Part shown: piece by piece, positions 1-10,649 of the stretch
Numbering within the stretch: position 1 is the first letter of the stretch
Layout of the letters: every line of letters starts with the position of its first letter
Source: Melampsora larici-populina 98AG31
Taxonomy: Eukaryota > Basidiomycota > Pucciniomycetes > Pucciniales > Melampsoraceae
NCBI RefSeq assembly: GCF_000204055.1
Contig: NW_006768808.1
Location: 455,848-519,847, forward strand
Length of the DNA: 64,000 nt
Direction: 5' to 3'
Translations under genes and position numbers: made by a program
The notes under the pieces: generated by a model
Seen by the model: only the letters and a program-made list of their open reading frames with translations
Databases searched by the model: none
What the model was told of the DNA's origin: nothing

Positions 1-415
1 TGTGAAGCAATGATTGCAAATTGACTCAGTACTTCAAAGGCACCCTTATCCATGCTGATGAATGGGAGGCCATCAAGGCCCTCAATTTGATATTAGAGGT
101 TATTGTTTCTATTTGTAATCACAGAGCTTCTACTGAAACCATAAAATGATTTATCTTTGTCTCTTATTTTGCATGTGATAGATCATTTCAATAGGTATCA
201 AACATATGGAGGGTGACTTCCTGTCAGGTGCCATTGTCTTGGTCAAATACAATCAAATCAAGAGATCTCTTGCTAAATCTCAGAAGAAGACACCTTTCAT
301 CCCACTCAAGGATATGATTAATGTAATGCAAGATCAGCTGGAAACATACCTCACAGAGGCTTTAGAGTGTGACACTTTAGTCTTTTTGACTATACTACAC
401 CCTTGATATTGGCTA

Positions 416-1013
416 CAGTCAAACCTGTGCAATTGCATACCCGCGCAACTGCATAATCTGCCATTTTGCATAGACCAGGACTTCCCCCAACTTGCTGCAG
501 GCTAAAATTTGAGTTTACAGTTGAACCTGCGCAGCTGCATACCCACGCAGCTGCATAACCCACGATAATGCATAGAAAAATTCCTCAATCTTGATGCTGT
601 TTACCGCCAAATTTGACAACAGGATTGCATAACCCGTCAAAATGCATAGGAAAAGTCTTCCACCCAAATTATGTGATTGCACAGGTTCAACTGAATTGCA
701 TAATTATGTCAAAAATGATAATTCATAGTTAAAAATCCAAAAAACCCGGGTCTTGAAAGCCTAATTGCATATCTTTTAGGCCAAATACAGGATAAGAATG
801 CACTTAAGTATACATAAACCTTTAGCCCTGGGTCTTGAATCCTAACCCTAGCCTGTGAAAATGCATAATGTTATGTAATTTGACCTATTTCTGCATTTAT
901 GCATAACTTTATGCATTTTGACCCATCCTGTATTTTACCTCACTTTGTATAACCCATGAAATTGCATAGGCCAGATGTTCCCCCCAAATTATGCAATTGC
1001 GCGGGTTTGACTG
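416..1013. mobile_element. MITE with TA target duplication (Tc1/mariner-pogo-like)
   Basis: A 598-bp element starts CAGTCAAACCTGTGCAATTG and ends with the near-complement CAATTGCGCGGGTTTGACTG. It is flanked by TA at 414-415 and 1014-1015. TA duplication with a CAGT terminus fits pogo/Tc1-mariner-derived MITEs. It has no coding capacity. The interior is full of short GCATAACCC/TGCATAG motifs and holds a second nested element at 518-693. It interrupts a hAT transposase frame. Confidence 0.8.
518..693. mobile_element. Nested smaller MITE of the same family
   Basis: The inner segment starts CAGTTGAACCTGCGCAGCTG and ends with the inverted CACAGGTTCAACTG, closely related to the termini of the surrounding 416-1013 element. 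The 5' flank is TA but the 3' flank is AA, so the target duplication is imperfect. It looks like a self-insertion of a related MITE, or a tandemly duplicated terminus. Confidence 0.55.
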
Positions 1014-1204
1014 TAGCTTTTTTTCAAAGAAAATATCCGGAACACAAGGAACAAGCAAACTCATTGATCAAGTTGGCCTTTGGATCAGCGCTGAAGGATT
1101 GGCCAGTACCAGACTCTACCCCAGCGCAAGGAGACAAAATTGATCAGCTGCTGCAGACCATACCAATGATGATTTTGACAAGTTTACTGCTAGTTTGAAC
1201 CAGA

Positions 1205-2657
1205 ACAACTAATATTCCCTACTTCTGATGTGTGATGAATAGATTGTTTAGCTGTAGAGATTGATAAAATAAGCTTTTTGTCATGTAAATGTTGTTAAAT
1301 GTGGTAAGCCCAAAAGTTGAAATTCACACCGTTTTCTTTGATACCTTATAACAAACTTATCAAAGTCCCTTGCCAAAGGCCCAAGGCTTGAGCAAGGGAA
1401 TTACCGCTAAAAAGAAAATCATGGCCTGAGAAGTAGCCTGTATTGGCTCAAAAAGCTCTACATTGGTTTATTTTTTTTATCCCACAAGAAACAATATTTG
1501 ATGCAAAATAAAAAGATAATATTAAGATCTCATTACATATGCTCCAATTGCAAGGTCCTTTGTATCTTTCTGGGAACTTGCACTTTTGAGTGATTGAAGA
1601 TTGATCAATTTCACCAAATACAGGCTCCAAGCGGGCTAACGGGTCAGAAAAAGTAAAAAGGACATGTTTTTTAACACCCACTAGCAGGTGCTCTAGACAA
1701 GATATGGTGGAGCTTGCAGTTGCAATCTATGTAATGGACGTTTTTGGTACTACTTTTATTTTGCTTCAAGCCTTGTTTATTTACAAACAAAACAGGTATA
1801 TTGAAGTAGCAATATTTGAGCCAATACAGGCTACTTCTCAGGCCACAATTTTCTTTTTAGCAGTAAGTCCCTTGCTCAAGCCTTGGGCCTTTGGCGAGGG
1901 ACCTTGATAAGTTTGACCTTATAAATGTTTTACAACTACTCCGTCACTAGTGATTTGAAGTTTTTACATCATGAAATGGAATGCACTGTGCACTGATTGA
2001 GCTATTATCCATCCTGATCTGACAAGTTTTGACAGACATATGTAATTAGCTGCAAAACATCATTTTTGACAATTTTTACACCTTTTCACCATATTTCATG
2101 TCTAATATTGATTTCTTCTTGATCATAAGATCATCATTGATCAATACATTCATAAGAATAACTATAAAAATCACTCTAGAAACTCTTAGCACCATTAAAT
2201 CCCTCAATGACATCATTATATATGTATTAATCCTTCAGTATCATTGTTTACCATCCTCAAATTTCCCTCTTTCTTGAATAGCTTCACTCCCCTCTTATCA
2301 ATCCTCATGATTAAAGTTGTTGATGACTAAGATGAACATTCTCTTTTAAAATGAATCCTTCCTGAGCCTTTCAATCAATTTATAATAAGCTAACAACCAT
2401 TTTCCATCTAGTATACCAGCATTTTTGACTTTGTTATGAATTTTCTTATCTTTCTTCTTTCTGATTATAATCTTATGATAAAAAATGGATAACTTTAATG
2501 TAAATGATTAATGATTATGGAAGTATGATTTAGAATACAATTGAAATCATATAGCAAAACTATGAGAAAACACATCTTTTGCCCTAAAACTACCAAATCA
2601 ACTAATGATGCAATAATTATTCAATTTTTCTTGGTTAACCCTATAAATTGATCACCA
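1205..2657 (-). mobile_element. LTR-like repeat, copy 1 (interrupted)
   Basis: On the minus strand this copy begins with GGTGATCAATTTATAG near 2657 and runs to about 1205. It is collinear with the reverse complement of 16437-17290; shared blocks include CCTACTTCTGATG, AATTCACACC, CATATGTAATTAGCTG and CTCCGTCACTAGTGATTTG-like segments. A MULE-type MITE at 1352-1915 splits it. The 5' terminus TG of copies 2 and 3 is degraded here. Assignment to an LTR rests on copy 3, which has a TATA box. No internal coding region accompanies this copy, so it may be a solo LTR. Confidence 0.55.
1352..1915. mobile_element. MULE-type MITE, about 100-bp TIRs, 9-bp TSD
   Basis: A 564-bp element with roughly 100-bp terminal inverted repeats (1352-1451 and 1816-1915), starting CAAACTTATCAAAGTCCCT. 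It is flanked by perfect 9-bp direct repeats ACCTTATAA at 1343-1351 and 1916-1924. Long TIRs with a 9-bp duplication are typical of Mutator-like non-autonomous elements. It has no coding capacity. The homologous uninterrupted sequence in the 16.4-kb repeat copy shows the empty site. Confidence 0.85.
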
Positions 2658-2696
2658 AAATATGCTGGGGATTCTCTTTGATGTGAATTGTAATTA

Positions 2697-3462
2697 CACT
2701 ACGCCAAATCAATAATATACCATGGAGTTTAGAAAAGTCAAGATGTAGAAAATTCTCAGCAATGCATGAGAGGTAGGAAAAATTCGAAGAAAATATGGTT
2801 GAATCAGTCTTTGATATCCCATCATGTTGCATATTTTTTCATATTTTTACCTTGAGTTTTGAAGATGTTACATAGAAAAATGATTTTGGGGTGTATTTGG
2901 TCAGAAACTCAAATTTTGGCCAAAACTACCCAGGCTTGGGCAGAAACTTTTCAACAATCACAAATACAACAATTTTCTTTCAGTCAAACTGGCAGTTGCA
3001 GATTATGAGAGGCCGCATACTGGATCTACAGTTTCCATTTGGATGCTAAAACCCTTGCGGGACAGATTTATAAGGTTTTCTAGCTTTGCTGTTGGGGATG
3101 TTGATTGCTGTACCTTCTTCATTTTTGGATACACACCACTCATTCTAATGTGTATCTGGTAAATTAAAAATGCAGCTTTCAGAATGTGCAGACATTCCAG
3201 ATGTTGACACAAAATTGACAATTTGATTGGTCTCACAAGGTTAATGCCTCCATGAATGCCAGCTTTGGACATAAACTGAGTCTCTGACCGAATATACACT
3301 GCTGCCGTAAAAATCTTTAAAAATATGCAAAATGATGGACACACACAGGGGAATGCAACCCTTATTTTTCCATATTTTTTTGACCCCTTCTGCCTTGTGT
3401 ATAATTTTCTATGTCTTTTTAATTCTTTAAACTCAGCGGTAAATTTGCAATCTGGCGTAGTG
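2697..3462. mobile_element. CACTA-like non-autonomous element, TTA TSD
   Basis: A 766-bp segment bounded by CACTACGCCAAAT and its near-perfect inverse ATCTGGCGTAGTG (12 of 13 positions), flanked by TTA at 2694-2696 and 3463-3465. The CACTA start and 3-bp duplication fit CACTA/EnSpm. PIF/Harbinger is the alternative because its TSD is also TWA. It contains no recognisable transposase; a 173-aa minus frame at 3003-3524 crosses the right end and is treated as chance. Confidence 0.65.
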
Positions 3463-3584
3463 TTATATGCCTGGTTTTTTGCCCTGAAAATCCAAATTTT
3501 CAGCCAAAAGAATTCCGGGCACAAGGCACATGTGCTGGATTATATTTTGTATCATGTGGATGATTGCTAATGAAAAAATAAGTT

Positions 3585-4199
3585 TTCAAAGGGTTTACAC
3601 CCTGTTCCAAATCTTCACCATTCTTCACTACTTCTACTCCACTTCTAAGTCACTATAAGCCAATCTCTTCTTATGAATAGCTTTGAAAAATAACCTCGAA
3701 ACTCTTTTCCAACTTTATTTTTGACTAAACACATCACTACATATCTAATTTTACCCATAACACCCCTGTTTACCACTTTTTGTAATCTTTCTTTCCTTCG
3801 TTATTTGACTTTTTACTAATCAACACCTCAGATTAAATTGATTAATAATCAAAATGATCTTTCTTCTTACTGATACAATTTTATTGACCCCTTAACAGTC
3901 CTTTTTATACCCTAAAAACCATTTCCAACTACATTTTACCTATATTTTCAAATTATTTATATGTTTATTCATCTTTCTTCTTGATTACCTCCTAATAAGG
4001 AAAATTTAATGATCTTGATGTATCCATGAATGATTTGTTGAAGTATTATGTATTGACCCAAAGATGAAGAACCCTAAAAACCTTTAACTAGATGATAAAA
4101 TGAGTACTCAAAGAACTCTTGCACTGAAACTTAATATTGATCAATGATGTGATAAAACCTTCAAAATTTCTTGACCAATGATATAAATTGATCACCACA
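3585..4199 (-). mobile_element. LTR-like repeat, copy 2 (truncated)
   Basis: On the minus strand this copy starts TGTGGTGATCAATTTATATC at 4199 and extends to about 3585. It is similar to copy 1 and to the reverse complement of the first 600 bp of copy 3; the block ACCCTAAAAACCATTTCCAA, for example, recurs near 16.7 kb in inverse orientation. No internal retroelement sequence is attached. Confidence 0.55.
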
Positions 4200-4800
4200 A
4201 CGGGTGGTGAGACAAAAATCTCAACTGGTTGACTTGTGGTATGGAAAGGTTTCTGTTTCATATGTTTTTCATTTTGTGAAAGTTGTAATGCAAAAAAATC
4301 CATTCATCAAAATTTACATGTATTATTTGTGCCAAAGTGCCACCAAAGCAGCCAAAGTTGGAGTTGTGGTTTGGAAATGGTTTGAAAACAGGTGAAAAGT
4401 GGCAGAAACTGTGTTTTTCTCAAATACAGGGGTTTTCAGACCAATATCAGAGTCCACTTATATCTTTTCAATTCCAACTAGAGTGTACATGTTCAAGAGG
4501 ATCTTAGACTTCTTTTTGTACATCATCCTAATATCCAATATAGGTAGTCCTGGCTATTACACCCCAGACCACCAGTATTTGGGTTTCACTTGAAACACCC
4601 CAATCCTAAAACCATTGTGTTAATGCTTTAAAGAATTTGGACAAGCAATTTTGTTACAAGTCTATTGCTGAGATATCAAAGTTGTTTCAATGACTCCAAG
4701 ATTATTAGGATTGATCCTTAGTTGACTCAATTTGTACCAGCAGGATTCAGCTGATGAATATAGACTAGCTAAGGCTTCTAGCAATCTTGCTGATATTCTT
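4200..4800. other. Non-genic repeat-like stretch
   Basis: AT-rich sequence with only short random frames. I see no domain, terminal repeat or RNA gene. Confidence 0.5.
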
Positions 4801-4805
4801 ATAAG

Positions 4806-5400
4806 CTAGATCAGAATCTTGTGAAGGGTCTCCTTATAAGCCTTGTAGGAAATTGGCTCTGGGGTGTAAGGACACACTTGAGGGGGGACCAAAGATACCT
4901 TTGAGAAGTCATCCCAAGTCATCTTAAAAATTTTGGCATTCACAAATGAATTTACAGGTGGAATGTCTCTCTCATATAACATCTTTGAGAATCTTGCTAG
5001 ATGAATTGCTTGCAATTATTATTGTAATTTGCCTTGTCCTTTGAATAACATGATGGGGAATCTGATGAACCTGTCCCTATTTCTATGAAAGAAAGAGAGG
5101 TCAAGTTTTGATTGTTAGCTTTTTGTTTTCCTGAATATATCATCTGACAAATCAATTGGGTTATCTTATGGATGTGCAAAACATTGATCACCTTTACCTC
5201 TGTTGTGGTAATTAGGTACTAACATTTGGTTCTGGTACTTTCCAAAGGCTCCAGCTTGTGTTGCAGACACTTGGGACCCGCTTGGTGGTGCTGGATTAGA
5301 TGTGCTTCAAGTACCTTGAGTTTTGGTATTCAAGTTGTAGGTCAATGCTGAGGCAGGGTTCAAGTTGTTGTTGGTTGTTGGTATAATTGTGCCTAGCACA
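4806..5400 (-). pseudogene. Degenerate repeat-derived coding fragment
   Basis: Minus-strand frames contain protein-like stretches (around 5250-5400: NLNPASALTYNLNTKTQG; around 4810-4990: SFVNAKIFKMTWDDFSKVSL, then PQVCPYTPEPISYKAYKET). They are broken by stops and frame changes at 5000-5250. The composition (Pro/Gln/Asn-rich head, then a compact Trp/Tyr-rich block) suggests a dead transposon or retroelement gag-like gene, but I do not recognise the family. Confidence 0.3.
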
Positions 5401-5459
5401 GCAATCACACATGAAATTGTGTTGATTGACATTGTTATAAGTATCCCTTGCTGTTTTAT

Positions 5460-6477
5460 TTCAAGTGTGAAAAACATTGATAGATGTTCTAAATTAGATG
5501 GCTATAGAAAGAATAGGATGAGGAGATATTTAGAAGAGGAATGATATTTTTTTGTATTTTGTTTTCTAACTTTTTAAAAGATAAGAAAAGTCAATCAGGA
5601 TATTGTTGATAAACTTGGTCAGATAATCTTGCAATAAAATTGGATGAAAGATGTGAAGTGATAAGCGGATGAGAAATAGAAGCTTTCTCAACTGCTCCTC
5701 TCCATATAATCCATCAGGTGGGGAATTAACTTGGCATTGGTTGTATACCCAACAGAAGATGTTCTTTCCAGTCTGGACCTCTATATGTTATCATCTCTAA
5801 TCTGGATCTCAATTGTATATGTTGTCAGGATTGAACTGGGCAGATGATATAAATTCCCAATTTGACGCACTTGCACAACTGCATTCCCCATAGACATGAA
5901 CACTGCCCACCTACGTTGTGCCTTCTCTGGAAAACTATTGTCCCATCTGGGGTTTTATCCTTCTGAAATTTTGATTTTTGAAATTTGGGATCGTTGCTTT
6001 GACATGTGTTGCATTCCATAAAGAAGTGACAATCCCATTCAACTAGATTAGTCATGAGTATCATTGAGTGAAGCTCAGTGAGATTCAACAACAATGCTTT
6101 ACACTCAGTACCAATAATGCTCAATCACAGAAATATTCACATGGGATCCATGTTCTCAGGAACCTCCTAAAAATTTGTTTTTCTTGGAAAAACTGTGAAA
6201 TGTGCAAACCAAATTTTCCAAAAACAGTCAATCACATAGTTGATACCCACTCTAATTAGTGGCTAACATAGAACTGGATAATTCAAACCTTTGGTGGAGA
6301 AACAGAGATTTATAAAGCTCATTACATCACTACTCTACATATCACAAGAGTGGTTGAATTTCCATGTTTTCAGTTCTTCTGTTTCAAGTCTTATGTCTGA
6401 TTTATTTTTTTCTCAAGTTTGACATGATGCTAATGAAGCTTGACTCTGTGGCCGCTAAGCGTGGACCCAGACATTGA
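5460..6477. other. Non-coding stretch
   Basis: AT-rich. No supported gene, terminal repeat or RNA feature was found; frames are short and on both strands. Confidence 0.5.
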
Positions 6478-6672
6478 GGTTGCATCCATTAAGGGCACTT
6501 CATTTGAGCAATTTCTGTCCAAGCAATTTCTGGCAATTTCTGTCCAGAAACTGCATTCCAAAAATTGCCTTCTGTGAATTTTAAAATGCACACCATAGTC
6601 CAACAAAGCAGCACTTTACATTTTGCAAAATGCAATTTTGGACCAGAAATTGTTAAGTGGACGCGCCCTGAG
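6478..6672. mobile_element. Possible small MITE
   Basis: The left end GTTGCATCCATTAAGGGC and the inverse of the right end GGCGCGTCCACTTAACAATT are imperfectly complementary. Both arms carry CAATTTCTG(T/G)CC-like motifs, repeated at 6511, 6528 and 6537. No clean target duplication is visible, so the borders are approximate. Confidence 0.35.
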
Positions 6673-6774
6673 TATCTAGAGCCAAGAGACACATTCCTGT
6701 GCAATCAAGTCTATCAGTACAAGCCAGACGGAATGAGCTTAGTCAGAGGAAACATCGAGGGACGGATAGGTAGG

Positions 6775-7142
6775 GATTGGGCAAAGTGAAGTTTTGTAAA
6801 ACTCGATTTGACTGCAACTTCAACAAAGGGCCTGGCAGATCCACCGCGAATATCTATAAACAGATAAGGCTTTCAAATGGAGTTGACCTGAAAATATGTC
6901 AGATCAAAGAATATCACATGTATTTAGGACGGGTTAGTGGAACACACAACCACAAATTTTAGATCAAATCAAAAGCAAAAAAATAATGTGGAGTTACAGG
7001 ACTTGTGGATGGTTGTCTGCTTTGATTGTATTGAAAATTCTCCCTTTTGATTAATTTGGGAGTAGCTGTCCAGTTCTATTGAATTGAAGATACGTGAAAA
7101 TACTCTAAAATGCAATTTTACAAAACTTCACTTCGCCCAATC
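6775..7142. mobile_element. MITE with GATTGGGC... inverted termini
   Basis: A 368-bp element bounded by GATTGGGCAAAGTGAAGTTT and its inverse AAACTTCACTTCGCCCAATC; the inverted repeat is about 27 bp with few mismatches (TTTTGTAAAA on one side, TTTTACAAAA on the other). The interior is AT-rich and non-coding. I could not identify a convincing target-site duplication, so the superfamily is open. Confidence 0.65.
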
Positions 7143-7827
7143 AGTATGAAGGCTCATCACTTAGATCGCATTGAACACTTTTGAGCACTGATTATCAAAG
7201 CCTTGAGCGTTGGCGGTGCGAGTCTACAAGTCCAGGTCAGCCATTGATACATACCTGCTTCATTCTCATGCTTTCACAATCCAGCCCTGCAGTGAGCAAT
7301 CCTAGACTAAAACAGTCGAAAGACCACCCGCGAAGGACAGCCAGTCACTGTGCAGTACATATCCTTATGAAGTGCGATGACATGTCGAATTTGAGCCGAG
7401 CAGTTACGCGTCTTACAGCGTTCGTGCTGCATCTATCATAAGTACAACGAATGTTTAAAGGAACTCGAACCTCTTGAGAAAGGCAAGCAAATTGCAATGT
7501 GTTCCTAAAATGGATGGTCAATGGGTTTCCGAAATGATTGCCATTCGACTCGGACAAGGCTGGCCGAAAGAAAAGTGACGGGAGCTTGAACTAGGTGGTT
7601 CAGTCTAAGTTTAAACTCTTCAGCCCTCGGGCTAGCCATACTTCAGGGTCGAAGGTTTCGACGTCCATCAGCTTTATTCGCTTTTCAGTCAGTCGCTCGT
7701 CTCACTTCATCCATTAGTCATCACACATTCTCACAGCACACAATCGCCTACCCCCTTCATTTGGCTCCTGCCCTTTTAGCGTATTCATTTCTCAGAAACT
7801 CGCTTCTACTTTCTATACAACGTTCAA
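7143..7827. other. 5' region of the arrestin-like gene
   Basis: No gene is supported. GC content rises and pyrimidine-rich blocks (CTTCATCCATTAG, CTCACAGCACAC) precede the ATG at 7828, as expected of a fungal promoter/5' UTR. No clear TATA box. Confidence 0.4.
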
Positions 7828-10649
7828 ATGTTCTTTTTACACTGTCGTCATGCTTCGATCGAGGATCCCCAACCTTGTCGCTGTCCGATTTGGGAAGATC
7901 CAGAATCTGACGGTGGGCCTTGCGACACTTGTGACCATCGTGCCGAGTGGCATTTGACTCCCATCGAAGGATCTCTGGAAGAAAATAGGCCATTGGAGCG
8001 ATGCAAGGCGGATTTACTTCCAGGGCAACCTTGTCCATGTCCCATATGGGTCGATAACGACAAATCCGACAACAAAGCCCAATGTGCTTTATGTGGACAC
8101 AAGAAAGGGTGGCATAGAACCAAGGTCAGATTGGCCTCTTTGAATTTCGTCCTCCAAAGAAAAGGAAGATGTAAGTAAATGTGCGATGAGGAACTGAACG
8201 CTCTGGTATTTGCACACTTCTAGGTTTCGGCCATGTCTTTACCCTCTAAAGCCGAATCGATGAAAGCTCAAGGTGGCTCGGATGGTCCCTCGCCAGAACA
8301 GCAAACACATGCGACGACACAACACCATCAGCAAATATCAGGTCAGTTCGATTCAACTAGCGCGTACTTAGTAACAGCTGATGAACCTGGACTGCTACGT
8401 TGTTATTCGGTTGATAATCAGAGCTCATGTCTCGAGATCACCAATCATGTCCTCAGCTGGCGGGACCTTCTAGCTCGTCTTCTGCCTCAGTTCCTTCTAC
8501 GACTCAGAAAGATTTTCGGAATTCGGTTTTCGATATGTTAAGCGGCCCGTCTGACCCAAGATTCTCCTTTTCGCCCGATCCGGACGTCCGAAGATCTTCG
8601 ACAGTCACAGAGCGGAATCCAATCAAGATCGCTTCTGAGCATCTGCGGTTCATTGCTGAAGATCCAACAGACTCCCCCTTCGTTTCCCTGAACAAATCAT
8701 CAGCGTCCGCCAAATCCAGCAATCCGTTTCCCTCGACTGCTTCTGAAGCTGTCAGGTCTGCCTACCTTTCTCAGGCCTCCCCTGTGCTATCTTCCTCTTC
8801 TGCGAAGACGAATCCTAAAGGTGTTTCTCCAGCGACACCTCATTCTCCTTTTGAGGTTCTACAAAACGATCGACTCTGTACAAATTACTCGCCCAAACAT
8901 CCGATCAATGGCGCGTCCTCAGGATACAAACCTCAATCACTGCACTCGTCCAAGGCCAGCTCAGATCAGATGACTGCGCAAAGTTCCTTACAAGAGGATG
9001 CATCTCATCCCTCCTCCTCGCCATCATTCACTTCCGGAGCTCTACCCGTTTATCCTTTCGATGGCGATGCAGGCTTGGGGGCAAATTCAGCAAGATCTAA
9101 ACATACTTTACCAAACCCTTTGCGGGCAGAAATCACGTCTCATGTTCACGTAGAAGAGCTTGAAATGAAATCCTCGGCACACCCTTCTGAGCTCGGAATC
9201 GGCAAATTTTCAGCTGAAAATTCCCCTATGAGCCATGAAGCACAACGACAGCACCTAATCAAATCTACGCAGGGGCCTAAACCGTTCCAGATGGGCAATA
9301 ACATTAGCGGCCTGGAAGGCATGTTTCTTCCTGATATCCAATTGCAGAGGTCTGAAGAATATACCTCAAAGGGGAAGAATGTTACATTATCCTTATCACC
9401 GCCACCTTCGAAGCATGATTTTACACCCGGAGAGGTCCTGACCGTCACTATACGACTTAAACCAACCACATCCGATACAACCACGGAGCAAGTGCTATCT
9501 CGTTGGACAAATATCACAATTATGTTGGTGGGGACCATCGCACGAAACGGCCGTCGCGATGACCACACGATGCATGAAATTCTACGTCTTGAGAGACTCA
9601 TATACCCAGTCGTCGGACAGAAACGACCTACTCGACCCGAATGGAAGATGTCTTTGCAGATCCCAACGCACGCCAACTGTCCATGTGGTCCAGGCAGTCT
9701 TCCACTTCCGAAAACGTGCTCGGATTCACTTGTAAGTTGGGAATACACAGCAATTCGTAGATCATACATCCTGACTGAGGTGCTCTTTTCTGCTGAACAG
9801 GGCCACGTCAGTTATTCGATCATCCTCAAAGCCAAGCGGCGCCAAGGAATCATCGGCATTACTACAGAAGCGTACGTTTATATTGTTCTAGATTGTCTAA
9901 CCATCAATGTCGCCTCATCTGACAATCGCTTCTGGTATCGTTCATCAAGCATAACTGCTGATATGAGGATGTCGCTTCCAAAGACCGCACCTGCTGGTAG
10001 CCTTACTACTAAACCTTCCTCCGCGCGGTCTAAATCTAACTGGATTGCTCTTACGGGTTCTCATCGAGCCGCGATCACTGGCACCATTGTAAGTGCTGTT
10101 TCCCACACCCTGCGGGTTCGGGTTTCTTTGCTCTACATGCTCACGTAGCCGAGGTCTCTTTTTTGTTATACGTTTTCTGATCTAGTTGACCACTCAAGTT
10201 GATTACGTCTCTCCAAATCGGCTGAGAATCGTTTATCGCCTCGAACTTGAGTTCTCTCCAGACTCTGAGGTGGATCTGTCCGTGATCAACGATCTGTGCG
10301 AGAACACAACTGTTGTACTTTCAGGACTAGCTGGCGACAAATTGGACGTTCATGATGTGCGAGTCAATATCGGAGAGCACCCGCGTTGGCATATGTCTGG
10401 TTACCTCGATGTGAGGAGACTCATTCTTACCCTATGAAAGTTCTCAATTGCTCACCCGAGATATCTCTTCTGTATTGATAGGTGAACGCCCCTAAAGCGG
10501 TTCGGGACTCGCAGCACATACTGCGACTTTCCATCCACACGGTAACCCTTTCACAGCCAGTCGAGGTGTATGCTTGGCTTCGAGAGCTGAACTCTGTGTG
10601 TTCAATTCGACTCATGGGATTGGGAATGCCTCTTATTCCTTGCTCTTGA
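7828..10649 (+). CDS. Protein with duplicated Cys/His module and arrestin-like region
   Basis: Six exons give an 801-aa protein: 7828-8124, 8224-8341, 8422-9731, 9801-10088, 10186-10410, 10482-10649; all phases agree. Residues 1-99 hold two copies of one Cys/His module: C6-x10-C17-x-C-P-x-W-x9-C32-x2-C35-x-H-x3-WH42, then C59-x9-C69-x-CPIW-x11-C86-x2-C89-x-H-x3-WH96. This looks like tandem zinc knuckles. Residues about 110-440 are Ser/Pro-rich and disordered. Residues about 450-620 (TPGEVLTVTIRLKP; GHVSYSIILKAKRRQGI) resemble an arrestin-type beta-sandwich, which would suggest an adaptor in endocytosis or trafficking. That is inference. The first donor (8125, GTCAGA) was chosen over a stronger GTAAGT at 8171 because only it keeps frame. 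The intron at 9732-9800 is 69 bp and has no stop. Possibly lineage-specific. Confidence 0.7.

Larger units (their letters stand above)
20..1200 (+). pseudogene. hAT transposase C-terminal fragment, split by a MITE
   Basis: Reading frames at 20-160 (LTQYFKGTLIHADEWEAIK), 206-405 (YLTEALECDTLVFLTILHP) and 1016-1198 (FFQRKYPEHKEQANSLIK) together resemble the C-terminal half of a hAT-superfamily transposase, ahead of the dimerisation region. The frame is broken by an internal TGA at 403-405 and by a 598-bp element inserted at 416-1013. Removing that element and one TA copy brings the two parts back into one frame. The N-terminal half is outside the window or lost, and the end at about 1200 abuts an LTR-like repeat. 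Family assignment rests on recognised local motifs, not on a search. It is clearly non-functional. Confidence 0.65.

Noticed and set aside
3003..3524. 173-aa minus-strand frame
   Set aside because: It crosses the right end of the CACTA-like element, shows no domain and lies in AT-rich repeat sequence; treated as chance.
8171..8223. Alternative first intron starting at the strong GTAAGT at 8171
   Set aside because: It leaves phase 1 and runs into a stop soon after exon 2 begins; the weaker donor at 8125 keeps frame.
9872..9950. Possible extra intron starting GTACGT in the arrestin-like gene
   Set aside because: No acceptor within 130 bp gives a length that keeps the downstream frame, while the sequence reads through without stops.
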